Shown piece by piece: positions 50,650 through 57,949 of a DNA stretch of 64,000 bases. Origin of the DNA: Flavobacteriales bacterium (GTDB lineage: Bacteria; Bacteroidota; Bacteroidia; Flavobacteriales_F; PHOS-HE28); the NCBI GenBank assembly GCA_016715995.1, contig JADJXF010000008.1:310001-374000 (forward strand), in the 5' to 3' direction. The position numbers were made by a program, and so were the translations under genes. Within the stretch, counting starts at the first letter, position 1, and the number at the start of each line of letters is the position of its first letter. Under the pieces are notes generated by a model, which had not been told where the DNA came from, ran no database searches, and worked only from the letters and a program-made list of their open reading frames with translations.

Positions 50650-51846
50650 ATGCGCGCCGCCCTCCTCCTGCCCATCCTGTTCGTGCTCCACGCCACGGGC
50701 CAGGTGGCCATCGTGAGCCGCAGCAGCTACGTGCGCGAAGGCCCCAGCACCGCCACCGCCGATTGCTTCCATGCGCAAGCGGGCGACACCCTGGTGCTGG
50801 AGGATACCGACGACCACGACGGCTACTACCATGTGCGCGCCCCCGGCGATTGCATAGGCTACGTGTACCGCAACCGCGTGCGGCTGCGCCAGGCCGACCC
50901 ACCCGCGTGGGCGCGTGACGCGCAGCCACCCACGCCCGGCACGGGCAGCACCACAGCCACCGGCACGCCCCGCTTCCTCAACGCCTGCTCCTTCAACATC
51001 AAGTTCATCGGGCAGGGCAACAGCAAGCAATACCTGCCGCTGGTTGACCTGCTGAAGGATTACGACCTGGTGCTGGTGCAGGAACTGGTATCGGCACCGA
51101 TGGACCTGAGCTATCCGGACTACATGCTGGAGGGCACCACGCAGGCGCAGACCTTCTTCCGGCTGATGGAGGACCATCAATTCGCCCATGCGCTCAGCAC
51201 CGCGAAGACCGGCCGGAGCAACAACCGCACGAACGGATCGACAAGCGAATACTTCGTGGCGTTCTACAAGCCGGAGGTATTGCAATATCTCCGCGCGCGC
51301 TCGGGCTTCGCGGACCAGCCGCTCGTGGGCAACAGCACCTTCGACCGCGTGCCGTGGACCTTCCACTTCGTCACGCGCGACGGCACGCTCGACTTCGCGG
51401 TGACCAATGTTCATCTGGCGGCCGATGCCGGCGCCGGCGAGCAGCGGCGCAATGAACTGGCCTTCATCGCCCAGCTCGCCGCGGACGATGCCGAGCCCGA
51501 CCACCTCATCGTGGGCGACATGAACATCCAGGACTGCGACGAGCTGGCCGAGGCACTGCCGCCCGGCTACCGCTCGCTCAACGCCGCCTGTCTGGCCACC
51601 AACGTGGGCGTGAATGGCAAGCCGTACGACCATGTGATGTACCGCCCGCAGCATACCGGCGACGACATCGACCCGCACCATTTCGTGCCGCTTCACCTGG
51701 TGCAGCTGATGGAGCCGAGCTGGGACCCCAGCGACGGCCCCTACCCTGGCCGGCCGGGTTTCAACGTGGCCACCTACGGCTCCTTTTACTCCGACCACAA
51801 GCCCGTGGAGTTCCGCTTGATCTACGGGGTGCGGGATGATGATTAA
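50650..51846 (+). CDS. SH3-like plus endonuclease/exonuclease/phosphatase protein, secreted
   Basis: 398 residues with signal peptide MRAALLLPILFVLHATGQ. Residues 20-80 form an SH3b-like domain (IVSRSSYVREGPSTATADCF to GYVYRNRVRL). After a Pro/Thr linker, residues 115-393 are an EEP (DNase I-like) domain: SFNIKFIGQGN, VLVQELV with metal-binding Glu, NVHLAADA, the catalytic IVGDMNIQDCDEL and SDHKPVEF at the end. It is likely an extracellular or periplasmic nuclease or phosphodiesterase. The SH3 domain could bind cell-wall material. The partner membrane gene lies 2 bp upstream. Confidence 0.85.
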   Translation: MRAALLLPILFVLHATGQVAIVSRSSYVREGPSTATADCFHAQAGDTLVLEDTDDHDGYYHVRAPGDCIGYVYRNRVRLRQADPPAWARDAQPPTPGTGSTTATGTPRFLNACSFNIKFIGQGNSKQYLPLVDLLKDYDLVLVQELVSAPMDLSYPDYMLEGTTQAQTFFRLMEDHQFAHALSTAKTGRSNNRTNGSTSEYFVAFYKPEVLQYLRARSGFADQPLVGNSTFDRVPWTFHFVTRDGTLDFAVTNVHLAADAGAGEQRRNELAFIAQLAADDAEPDHLIVGDMNIQDCDELAEALPPGYRSLNAACLATNVGVNGKPYDHVMYRPQHTGDDIDPHHFVPLHLVQLMEPSWDPSDGPYPGRPGFNVATYGSFYSDHKPVEFRLIYGVRDDD

Positions 51847-51899
51847 GGGAATCGCCACCGCTTCGCTCGTCAATAAGCACCCATGAGAACCCCATCACC

Positions 51900-52640
51900 A
51901 TGGCACAGCAAGACATAAGGCCAGCCCGCCGACTCCATGCCCGCTTCACGCCGGAGGAGAACAAGGACGACCTCTCGAGCAATGGACACCGCCAGTTGCT
52001 GGGCGTGCTGGGCATCGCCCTGCCCTTGATGGTGTACCTGACCGCTGGTTGGCGACCGCTGAAGGACATGGAGGACCGGTGGTCGTTGCTCGACAGCATC
52101 AGCGGCTATTACCACACCGGCGGCGAAGCGGTCTTCATCGGCATCGTGGTGGCGCTGGGCATCTTCCTGATCACCTATGACGGGTACGACAACCCCACCG
52201 GATGGAAGGACCGGCGGGCCGCGCGCATCGCGGGCCTGGGCGCCTTGCTGCTGGCGTTCTACCCCACCGGGGTGGAAGGCAATTACCCCAAGCCCGATTG
52301 GTGGCAGGACTATATGCGGTACGCCCACCTGGCGGGCGCGGCCACGCTCTTCATCAGCTTCGCCTACATGTCGTACTTCCTGTTCCCGATCACCGACAAG
52401 CAACTGGACCGTGACAAGAAGCGGCGGAACGCGCTGCACAGGATCTGCGGCATCGTCATCCTGTGCGGTCTGCTCTGGGCGGGCATCGCGGGCCTCGTGT
52501 TCAAGCGTCCCATCTTCTGGCCGGAGACCATCATGCTATTGGCCTTCGGCATCTCGTGGCTGGTGAAGGGCAAGGTGGCCGATACCGCGGAAGAGCTGAA
52601 GCGGCGCACGGTGCGCATGTTCGGCGCGAGCGCGAAGTGA
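51900..52640 (+). CDS. Six-helix membrane protein of unknown function
   Basis: 246 residues. Six membrane segments are visible: LLGVLGIALPLMVYLTAGW, GEAVFIGIVVALGIFLITYD, IAGLGALLLAFYPTG, YAHLAGAATLFISFAYMSYF, RICGIVILCGLLWAGIAGLV and ETIMLLAFGISWLVKG. The ISGYYHTG ahead of helix 2 and the YDGYDNPTGWKDRRAARIAG loop recur in predicted membrane proteins of varied bacteria. No substrate can be assigned. It is 54 bp downstream of the SH3-nuclease gene on the same strand. Confidence 0.75.
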   Translation: MAQQDIRPARRLHARFTPEENKDDLSSNGHRQLLGVLGIALPLMVYLTAGWRPLKDMEDRWSLLDSISGYYHTGGEAVFIGIVVALGIFLITYDGYDNPTGWKDRRAARIAGLGALLLAFYPTGVEGNYPKPDWWQDYMRYAHLAGAATLFISFAYMSYFLFPITDKQLDRDKKRRNALHRICGIVILCGLLWAGIAGLVFKRPIFWPETIMLLAFGISWLVKGKVADTAEELKRRTVRMFGASAK

Positions 52641-52650
52641 GTGGCGCCCG

Positions 52651-52992
52651 CTAGTTCGGTGGCCGTGCGGCCTCCATCTGCTGCCACCGCGCGAACTGGT
52701 CCGGGGTCAGGATGGCTTTGAATTCCACCTGCCGACCGGCGGCAAGCTCCTCGGCGCGCACGCTTGCGGCCTTATCGCTGATGGTATAGTTGGCGGCCAA
52801 GGCATCCATGGCCTGTTGATAGCGGCGCTCCACGGCCTCCAACTGGCGGCGCTGCATCGTATCCAGTGCCAGCTGCCCCAGCACTTGACCGTCTTGCACG
52901 ATGTAGGTGGGTTGCACGCGGCCCTGCGGCACCGATTGCGCATGCAGGCCAGCGGCCATCAGCAGCAGCAGCAAGGAAAGGAGTTTCCTCAT
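52651..52992 (-). CDS. Small periplasmic protein, LTxxQ/Spy-like
   Basis: 113 residues from ATG 52992 (MRKLLSLLLLLMAAGLHAQS); a METT extension from 53004 is possible. Signal peptide present. The mature part is helical (RRQLEAVERRYQQAMDALAA) with ILTPDQFARWQQMEAA near the end, which resembles Spy/CpxP or LTxxQ-motif proteins that act as periplasmic chaperones. The match is short and therefore tentative. Confidence 0.65.
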   Translation of the reverse strand: MRKLLSLLLLLMAAGLHAQSVPQGRVQPTYIVQDGQVLGQLALDTMQRRQLEAVERRYQQAMDALAANYTISDKAASVRAEELAAGRQVEFKAILTPDQFARWQQMEAARPPN

Positions 52993-53499
52993 CGTGGTTT
53001 CCATGCCCGCTACGGCGCAAAGTGCGTTCCGGGCGGTGATGCCTGCACACCTATGAGCAGCGGTTTGCATGATGCCGCACAGTGCGCGGGGCGGATTCCT
53101 GCGTGCCGACCGAATGTGCCTGTGGAAGGTGTTCCACAATGCGCCATGCGGTTGGGGTGTAAAGGCCATGCCAGGACGACCCATTGCGATGTTCATGCCC
53201 TCGTGCGGTCGTTTCTGCGCTTCTTCACGACTCGCTATGTACTGTGCCGAGCGCGCCCCGAATTCATCCATTCAGCGGCATCCATCGGCTAGGCCCCCCC
53301 GCATCGATGCACCTGTTCGCGCGGCTTTCATACGACAGGGCCCAAGCCAGCGCGAGGATGACGGCCACGCCGATGATGGCATCGCGGTTTGGGACGCGGT
53401 TGTTCAACCCGGCGTGTCCCTGCAACAGAGATGAACGAGCGCAACAGCGCGGCACGCACTTGGCCGCATCCGTGCCAAAGCACGAACCCATCCTCTCCC
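52993..53499. other. Non-coding gap, no gene supported
   Basis: This 507-base stretch holds only weak open frames. A minus-strand hydrophobic stretch near 53310-53350 (IIGVAVILALAWALSYE) looks membrane-like but lacks an ATG; only a GTG inside it could start a 35-codon frame ending at 53264. Confidence 0.4.
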
Positions 53500-54057
53500 A
53501 TGAAAAAAGCCGCCAAGAAGTCCGCCAGCCGGAAAACCGCAGCGAAGCCGCCGGCGAAGAAGAAGGGCGCCACCCGCAGCGCCGCATCGAAGCCCACCGG
53601 CAAAGGCGCGCGTGCGAACGCCAAGGACAAGAAGCCGGCGCGCAAGCAGGCGAAGGCCGTGAAGCCCACCAAGCCGGCCAGTACACGCAAGGCCGCGCCG
53701 ACGAAGAAGGCGAAGAGCGCGCAACGCCGCGCCGCACCACCCGCACGCAAGGCCGCACCCGCCAAGAAGGCGATGACGCGTACCACCTTGATCAGTGATC
53801 GCCCGGGCAAAGGCACCCAACCACAAGCCCGCACGCGCGGGAAGGCGGCACCCGATACCACCAATGCACCGCAGGCCGAGCAGCACGAAGCACCCACACA
53901 GCCGGACGTGCAGCTCCCCGCCGCCACTTACGACCCCACACCGGATACCAAGGTGCCCCCGCGCGGACACACCTCCTTCGACCACAACGCACAGAGCGAA
54001 CGCGCTGCCGCACTGAAAGGACAGCGCGCGCGAATCGGCCACCGCCGCAAGAATTGA
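53500..54057 (+). CDS. Histone H1-like basic protein
   Basis: 185 residues from ATG 53500 (MKKAAKKSASRKTAAKPPAK). The first 100 residues are repeats of K, A, P, R and T with PAKK/AAKK-like motifs, resembling eukaryotic H1 tails and bacterial Hc1/AlgP-type proteins. The remaining part is less biased, with TTLISDRPGKGTQPQARTR and ending QSERAAALKGQRARIGHRRK. It may bind DNA or RNA; an upstream extension to 53389 lacks family features. The gene is isolated, with 214 bp to the next. Confidence 0.7.
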   Translation: MKKAAKKSASRKTAAKPPAKKKGATRSAASKPTGKGARANAKDKKPARKQAKAVKPTKPASTRKAAPTKKAKSAQRRAAPPARKAAPAKKAMTRTTLISDRPGKGTQPQARTRGKAAPDTTNAPQAEQHEAPTQPDVQLPAATYDPTPDTKVPPRGHTSFDHNAQSERAAALKGQRARIGHRRKN

Positions 54058-54256
54058 GACGGACGGGAGGAGGTTGATTGTGGAAGCTGTGGCGCGGTCA
54101 GGCCCTCGATTGGCTCCTTGACGTACCCAGGCCCGCCAACGGGTGAGGAGCCCTGCGCGTGAGGTCAGCGACTTCTTGCATGGATCGCGGGGTCTCCGAA
54201 GACGGATGACCTTGGGATTGAACTTCATTTCCACCAACTGACAATCGAGGGACCGG

Positions 54257-54264
54257 TACCTTTC
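54257..54264 (+). promoter_or_regulatory. -7-like promoter element (TACCTTTC)
   Basis: TACCTTTC ends 7 nt before the ATG at 54272, which would give a nearly leaderless transcript for the DUF4412-like gene. Confidence 0.45.
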
Positions 54265-54271
54265 GTGCACC

Positions 54272-54949
54272 ATGCAATACGTGCTCCTCCCCATCGCCCT
54301 CGGCCTTGCCCTGTCCACCGCCACGGCACAGGAATTCTCGTGCAGCTTCGCGCTGGTGGTTTCGGAGACCAAAAGCGACGGCGACACGCACATCGATTCC
54401 ATGACCTACCACTTCCAGGGGGCGAACGCCGCCATGGTGATGTACGGCCGCAACGGCCAGCCCGATGTGCGCATGGTCTTCGACAACGCCGCGCGGACGA
54501 TTACGCAACTGTTCATTTTGAACGGTCGCAAGGGCGGCTTCGTGTTCCCCATGAGCGAGAAGCGATGGCCCGGGATGGCCTACTCCGAGACGGCCCCTGC
54601 CGTGGACACACCCGTGCAATACACCGGTAAGACCAAGACCCTGCAAGGCCACACCTGCCGCGAGGCGCGCATGACCAGTACCCGGTACAACGCCACGGCC
54701 TGGATCGCGCACGACATCCCGCTGAGCCTGCTGCGCGTGTTCAGCTACCACAGCGTGGGCGCTGGCAAGAGCACCGCGGAGGTGGAACTGCTGGCGCAGA
54801 TGGGCATGACGGGCCTGGCGATGGAGATGCAACTGGAGAGCCTCACCGAGAAGCCGGACGTGACGCTGCGCGTGGAGAACTACCGCGAGAGCGCGGACCC
54901 CGCGATGTTCAGCACCGAGGGGTATAGTACCTCGTTCGTGGAGGAGTGA
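54272..54949 (+). CDS. Periplasmic DUF4412-like protein
   Basis: 225 residues with signal peptide MQYVLLPIALGLALSTATAQ. The mature protein is beta-rich, with SMTYHFQGANAAMVMYGRNG, KTLQGHTCREARMTSTRYNA, TAWIAHDIPLSL and ENYRESADPAMFS near the end, matching DUF4412-type proteins. It probably sits in the periplasm. Function unknown. It runs on the same strand as the 55055 gene, with 105 bp between them. Confidence 0.75.
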   Translation: MQYVLLPIALGLALSTATAQEFSCSFALVVSETKSDGDTHIDSMTYHFQGANAAMVMYGRNGQPDVRMVFDNAARTITQLFILNGRKGGFVFPMSEKRWPGMAYSETAPAVDTPVQYTGKTKTLQGHTCREARMTSTRYNATAWIAHDIPLSLLRVFSYHSVGAGKSTAEVELLAQMGMTGLAMEMQLESLTEKPDVTLRVENYRESADPAMFSTEGYSTSFVEE

Positions 54950-55054
54950 GGGGGAAGCGGCGGTGATCACTTGGGATCAGCGCCCGTCGGGGGATGTATT
55001 CAAACGCTGGAGGCAGGACGAGCAATCCGTGGAACGACACCAACACCATCAATC

Positions 55055-55570
55055 ATGAACTCCTCGGCATTCATCCTATGGGCTACGGCCCTGCTATTGC
55101 CCGCCATGGGCCACGCCCAGGACCTGGGTACGGACAAGGAGAACCAGGCGGCGGTGCGCAAGCTGGCCTTCATCGTGGGCGACTGGAAAGGCGAGGGCTG
55201 GATGATGGGGCCGGACGGTCAGCGGCATGCCTTCACGCAGACGGAGACCATCCGCTTCAAGCTGGACAGCACGGTCATCTACATAGAAGGGCTTGGCACC
55301 AGCGAGGGGAGGATCACCCACAACGCCATGGCCATCATTTCCAACAACAAGCGCGACGGCCACTACACCTTCCGCTCCTACCTGGCCAATGGCAGGGAAG
55401 GCGCCTTCAAGGCGGAGCTGCTGGGTGACAAGCTGTATTGGTACCCGAAGGATGACCTGCGGTACATCATTCACCTGAACGAGAAGGGACAGTGGTATGA
55501 GACCGGCGAAATGAAGCGGGGTGAACAGTGGTTCCAGTTCTTCGAGATGACCCTGGACCGGCAGCCTTAG
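55055..55570 (+). CDS. Secreted lipocalin/DUF1579-like protein
   Basis: 171 residues from ATG 55055 with signal peptide MNSSAFILWATALLLPAMGHA. The barrel-type pattern KLAFIVGDWKGEGWMMGPDG, FTQTETIRFKLDSTVIYIEG, THNAMAIISNNKRDGHYTFR and WYETGEMKRGEQWFQFFEMT resembles nitrobindin/DUF1579-like lipocalin folds. No haem ligand is evident. Function unknown. An upstream extension to 54971 has no signal and was rejected. Confidence 0.75.
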   Translation: MNSSAFILWATALLLPAMGHAQDLGTDKENQAAVRKLAFIVGDWKGEGWMMGPDGQRHAFTQTETIRFKLDSTVIYIEGLGTSEGRITHNAMAIISNNKRDGHYTFRSYLANGREGAFKAELLGDKLYWYPKDDLRYIIHLNEKGQWYETGEMKRGEQWFQFFEMTLDRQP

Positions 55571-55696
55571 GCCGAACGGCCTGACAGATAGCGGCTCGGT
55601 TGCCAGCATTAGAATGTGATCGTGCCGAACAGGAAGTGAACTTCTCTTCCACCTTTTGCTTCGCCAACCCCGCTTCAATTCTGTGGGGCTTCCGTC

Positions 55697-55773
55697 AAAA
55701 GGCGCCAACTCAGGACTTGCGCGGTTAGCCCGCCCCGGGCTTGACCCGGGGTGGACACCCACCGCACGCGGTA
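55697..55773. repeat. 77-bp repeat copy 1 with GC hairpins
   Basis: The 77-bp sequence matches 55849-55925 at 74 of 77 positions. It contains a 7-bp stem CCCCGGG/CCCGGGG (55733-55739 and 55745-55751, loop CTTGA) and a GGTGG/CCACC stem directly after. This REP-like structure suggests a BIME-type or RNA-processing element. No coding function. Confidence 0.75.
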
Positions 55774-55848
55774 GCCGAACACTCAGAAGCACGCCGCCCC
55801 CTAGTGCCGATCAAACAGGTCGTACCAATGCAAATTGAGGCACTACCC

Positions 55849-55925
55849 AAAAGGCGCAAACTCAGAACTTGCGCGGTTAGCCCGCCCCGGGCTTGACCCG
55901 GGGTGGACACCCACCGCACACGGTA
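55849..55925. repeat. 77-bp repeat copy 2 with GC hairpins
   Basis: Second copy of the element at 55697-55773; the three differences are GGCGCA for GGCGCC, AGA for AGG, and ACA for ACG. The stem-loop lies at 55885-55903. The copies are 75 bp apart. Confidence 0.75.
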
Positions 55926-56072
55926 CCTGAGGGCATGGAGGAGCAGTGACGCTAGTGCTCATCAAGTCCAGTGGTCTTCTGTGGATGACTCGGAACTCGA
56001 CGGCAACGAGCAACCAAACAGAGACGATAAGGCAGAACCAGTATTCGGCACGTACCTCGGTTCGCACCTAGG

Positions 56073-57362
56073 CTACCCCAGCCAATGCACCTCTTCCCCG
56101 AGCAGATGGCGGAAGCCGTCGATGAGGTTGGTGCTGAAGGTGGGGTCCAGGGGAACCAGGCCCTTGCGTGTTTCGGCGACGGCCTGCACGGCTGCCGCGC
56201 ACATCATGGTGGTGGTGGGCTGTATGTAGCGGTCGGGCACGCAGTTCACGCGGCCGTCGAAGTTCACCGGGAAGCCGGCGTTGATGAAGGTGGCATCGCG
56301 GTCCACGAAGTGGAAGACGAGGTCGCTGTGGATGTTCGCTTCATCGAGCCCCTCGCGCTCGATCCAGACCTCGTCGTGCGGGCATTCATCCGCCCATTCG
56401 ATGAATTGCTCGCGGCTCAGCTCCACGGTGCCCGAGCTCGCGCTCACGAGGATGGCCCCATCCTCCAGGTGGATGTAGTCCTGCTCGGTGAAGGAGGCCC
56501 GGCCGGAGCAGCCCAGCACCAGGCGGAAGCGCGTGCCGTCCGTGCGGTCCCATTCGCTGAAACCGGCGGCCCTTACGGCCTTCATCCGGTCCTCATCCGT
56601 GTCGAACACGTGCACTTGGTGCGGCGCGAAGCCGAGCCAGCGCGCAGCGAAGTGCGCCACCTGTTTGCCGATGTCGCCATAGCCAAGCACCAGGGCATGG
56701 TCGCGCTTGCCCGCCCGCAATGTGCCCAGCAGCTTGCGCTCCAGCGCCTTGAACACCGCCACCCCGATGAAGGGCGGCTCCAGCTCGCGCTTGGGACGTG
56801 AGCGCGCCACGTTCACCAGCGGGAAGCGCTCGGCGAGCGCGGCCAGTTTCTTGTCTTCTTCGATCTTGATGATGCCGCGCGTGGTCTGCTCCACGATGCT
56901 CACGCGACGCAGCGCAACGGGATGCTCCCGCAGCGCATCGAGGAAGTAGGAGCCGTCGTCGAGCACCAGCAGATGCTCGGGCGGGTCGGCGGCGAGGCGC
57001 TCCAGGAAGCCGGCCACCCGCTTGCGCATGTAGGGCGCGTACGGGTCGAGCACGCGGTAGCCGCCCGGCACGAAGTTCTCCGCCGGCATGCCCATGGCGC
57101 GGATGGCCGCCTGCACGGGCTTGCGGGCCGTGTAGGGGATGTCGATCCAATGGAGGTCCTGCGGGCGCAGGCCGAGCGCGAGCAGCGCGCGCGTCTGCGC
57201 CACATGGTTGCCCAACTGGTGCTGGAGCATCAGCGCCGCGCAGCCCTTCAAGGGCTGGGCCTCCATGTGCCCGGCCAGCCAGGTATCGAGCAGCGGCATC
57301 TGGTCCGTGATGGCCTCAGCCTCGGTCCAGTGCAAGGGGGTGCGGATCTCCATGGGGTGCAT
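56073..57362 (-). CDS. Adenosylhomocysteinase-like (SAHH-fold) protein
   Basis: 429 residues, the usual SAHH length. Layout follows S-adenosylhomocysteine hydrolase: PLKGCAALMLQHQLGNHVAQ at the N-terminus, LLVLDDGSYFL, IVEQTTRGIIKIE and NVARSRPKRELEPPFIGVAV where the catalytic Asp, Glu and Lys/Asp lie in true SAHH, then the NAD-binding motif LGYGDIGKQVAHFAARWLGF. The C-terminal half departs from genuine SAHH (for example GAILVSASSGTVELS in place of GHFDxEI), so a different substrate or a regulatory role is likely. The start at 57362 (or 57353) is immediately next to the end of the hsdR fragment. A 502-bp repeat-bearing gap lies downstream. Confidence 0.75.
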   Translation of the reverse strand: MHPMEIRTPLHWTEAEAITDQMPLLDTWLAGHMEAQPLKGCAALMLQHQLGNHVAQTRALLALGLRPQDLHWIDIPYTARKPVQAAIRAMGMPAENFVPGGYRVLDPYAPYMRKRVAGFLERLAADPPEHLLVLDDGSYFLDALREHPVALRRVSIVEQTTRGIIKIEEDKKLAALAERFPLVNVARSRPKRELEPPFIGVAVFKALERKLLGTLRAGKRDHALVLGYGDIGKQVAHFAARWLGFAPHQVHVFDTDEDRMKAVRAAGFSEWDRTDGTRFRLVLGCSGRASFTEQDYIHLEDGAILVSASSGTVELSREQFIEWADECPHDEVWIEREGLDEANIHSDLVFHFVDRDATFINAGFPVNFDGRVNCVPDRYIQPTTTMMCAAAVQAVAETRKGLVPLDPTFSTNLIDGFRHLLGEEVHWLG

Positions 57363-57872
57363 TCAGTGCGGCGCTGTTACCGCGACAGGGACTTGTGCGC
57401 GTGGGGTTGGGTGCGAAGCGGGACACCCGAACACGTACTCGCCGGTCTTCTCGTTCAGGCGGCCCTTGCTGCCGTACTGGCTGCGGTGCGCCTCGTCGCT
57501 GATCACCACCACGTTGGTGCGCTCGCACAGCACCGGGTGACTTGTCTCGCCTTTCACCAGCCCGAACTTCTGCACCGTGGTGAAGATGATGCCGCTGCTC
57601 TGGCGCTCGGTCAGCATCGCGCGCAGCTCATCGCGGCTGTCCGCCTGCACGGGCGTTTGCCGCAGAAGGTCCTTGGCGCTGCTGAACTGCTGGAAGAGCT
57701 GGCCGTCCAGGTCGTTGCGGTCGGTGGCGTTCAGTGGTGCATTGCTTTGGGCGTGCCCCGGCTCAAGAGCAGCCGGGTCGCGCTTGGAGTTTACCCCGGC
57801 CAACGAGCCGGGGCTGTACTCCTCGCGCGGATTACCGCGCTGCGGGGTGCCGCTCCAATCGCTCACGCGCAT
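57363..57872 (-). pseudogene. Type I restriction HsdR fragment
   Basis: An open frame whose middle (about 57424-57731) is a helicase piece of HsdR: DRNDLDGQLFQQFSSAKDLL, GIIFTTVQKFGL, and the motif II box VVISDEAHRSQYGSKGR with the family ending NEKTGEYVFG. Homology stops on both sides: the N-terminal side runs into the hairpin-repeat region (57750-57850) and the C-terminal side into unrelated sequence abutting the SAHH-like start. About 100 codons of an HsdR of roughly 1000 residues remain. No HsdM or HsdS is seen nearby. It is a relic of a type I restriction system. Confidence 0.8.
57757..57845. repeat. Cluster of GC hairpins
   Basis: CCCGGCT/AGCCGGG (57757-57763 with 57771-57777) and CCCCGGC/GCCGGGG (57794-57800 with 57807-57813) form 7-bp stems, and CGCGG-CCGCG follows. 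The composition resembles the hairpins at 55.7-55.9 kb but the sequence is not identical. They sit inside the end of the hsdR fragment frame, which explains its loss of homology. Confidence 0.5.
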
Positions 57873-57949
57873 GCGGGCTTACGCAGCTTGCCGAGCCATG
57901 AAAGCTGCCCAGAGTAGAACAACTCACCAATGTTAGCTGGCATGGTGCT

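Larger units (their letters stand above)
55571..56072. other. Non-coding region with duplicated hairpin element
   Basis: No gene is supported in these 502 bases. They contain two 77-bp copies of a hairpin element (listed separately) and matching CTAGTG(C)-ATCAA segments about 105 bp after each copy begins (55801-55814 and 55952-55965), so the duplicated unit is about 118 bp with a divergent middle. Confidence 0.6.

Noticed and set aside
53264..53368. Membrane-like 35-codon frame on the minus strand (IIGVAVILALAWALSYE)
   Set aside because: Only a GTG within the hydrophobic stretch could start it, and no promoter-like motif or conservation evidence is visible.
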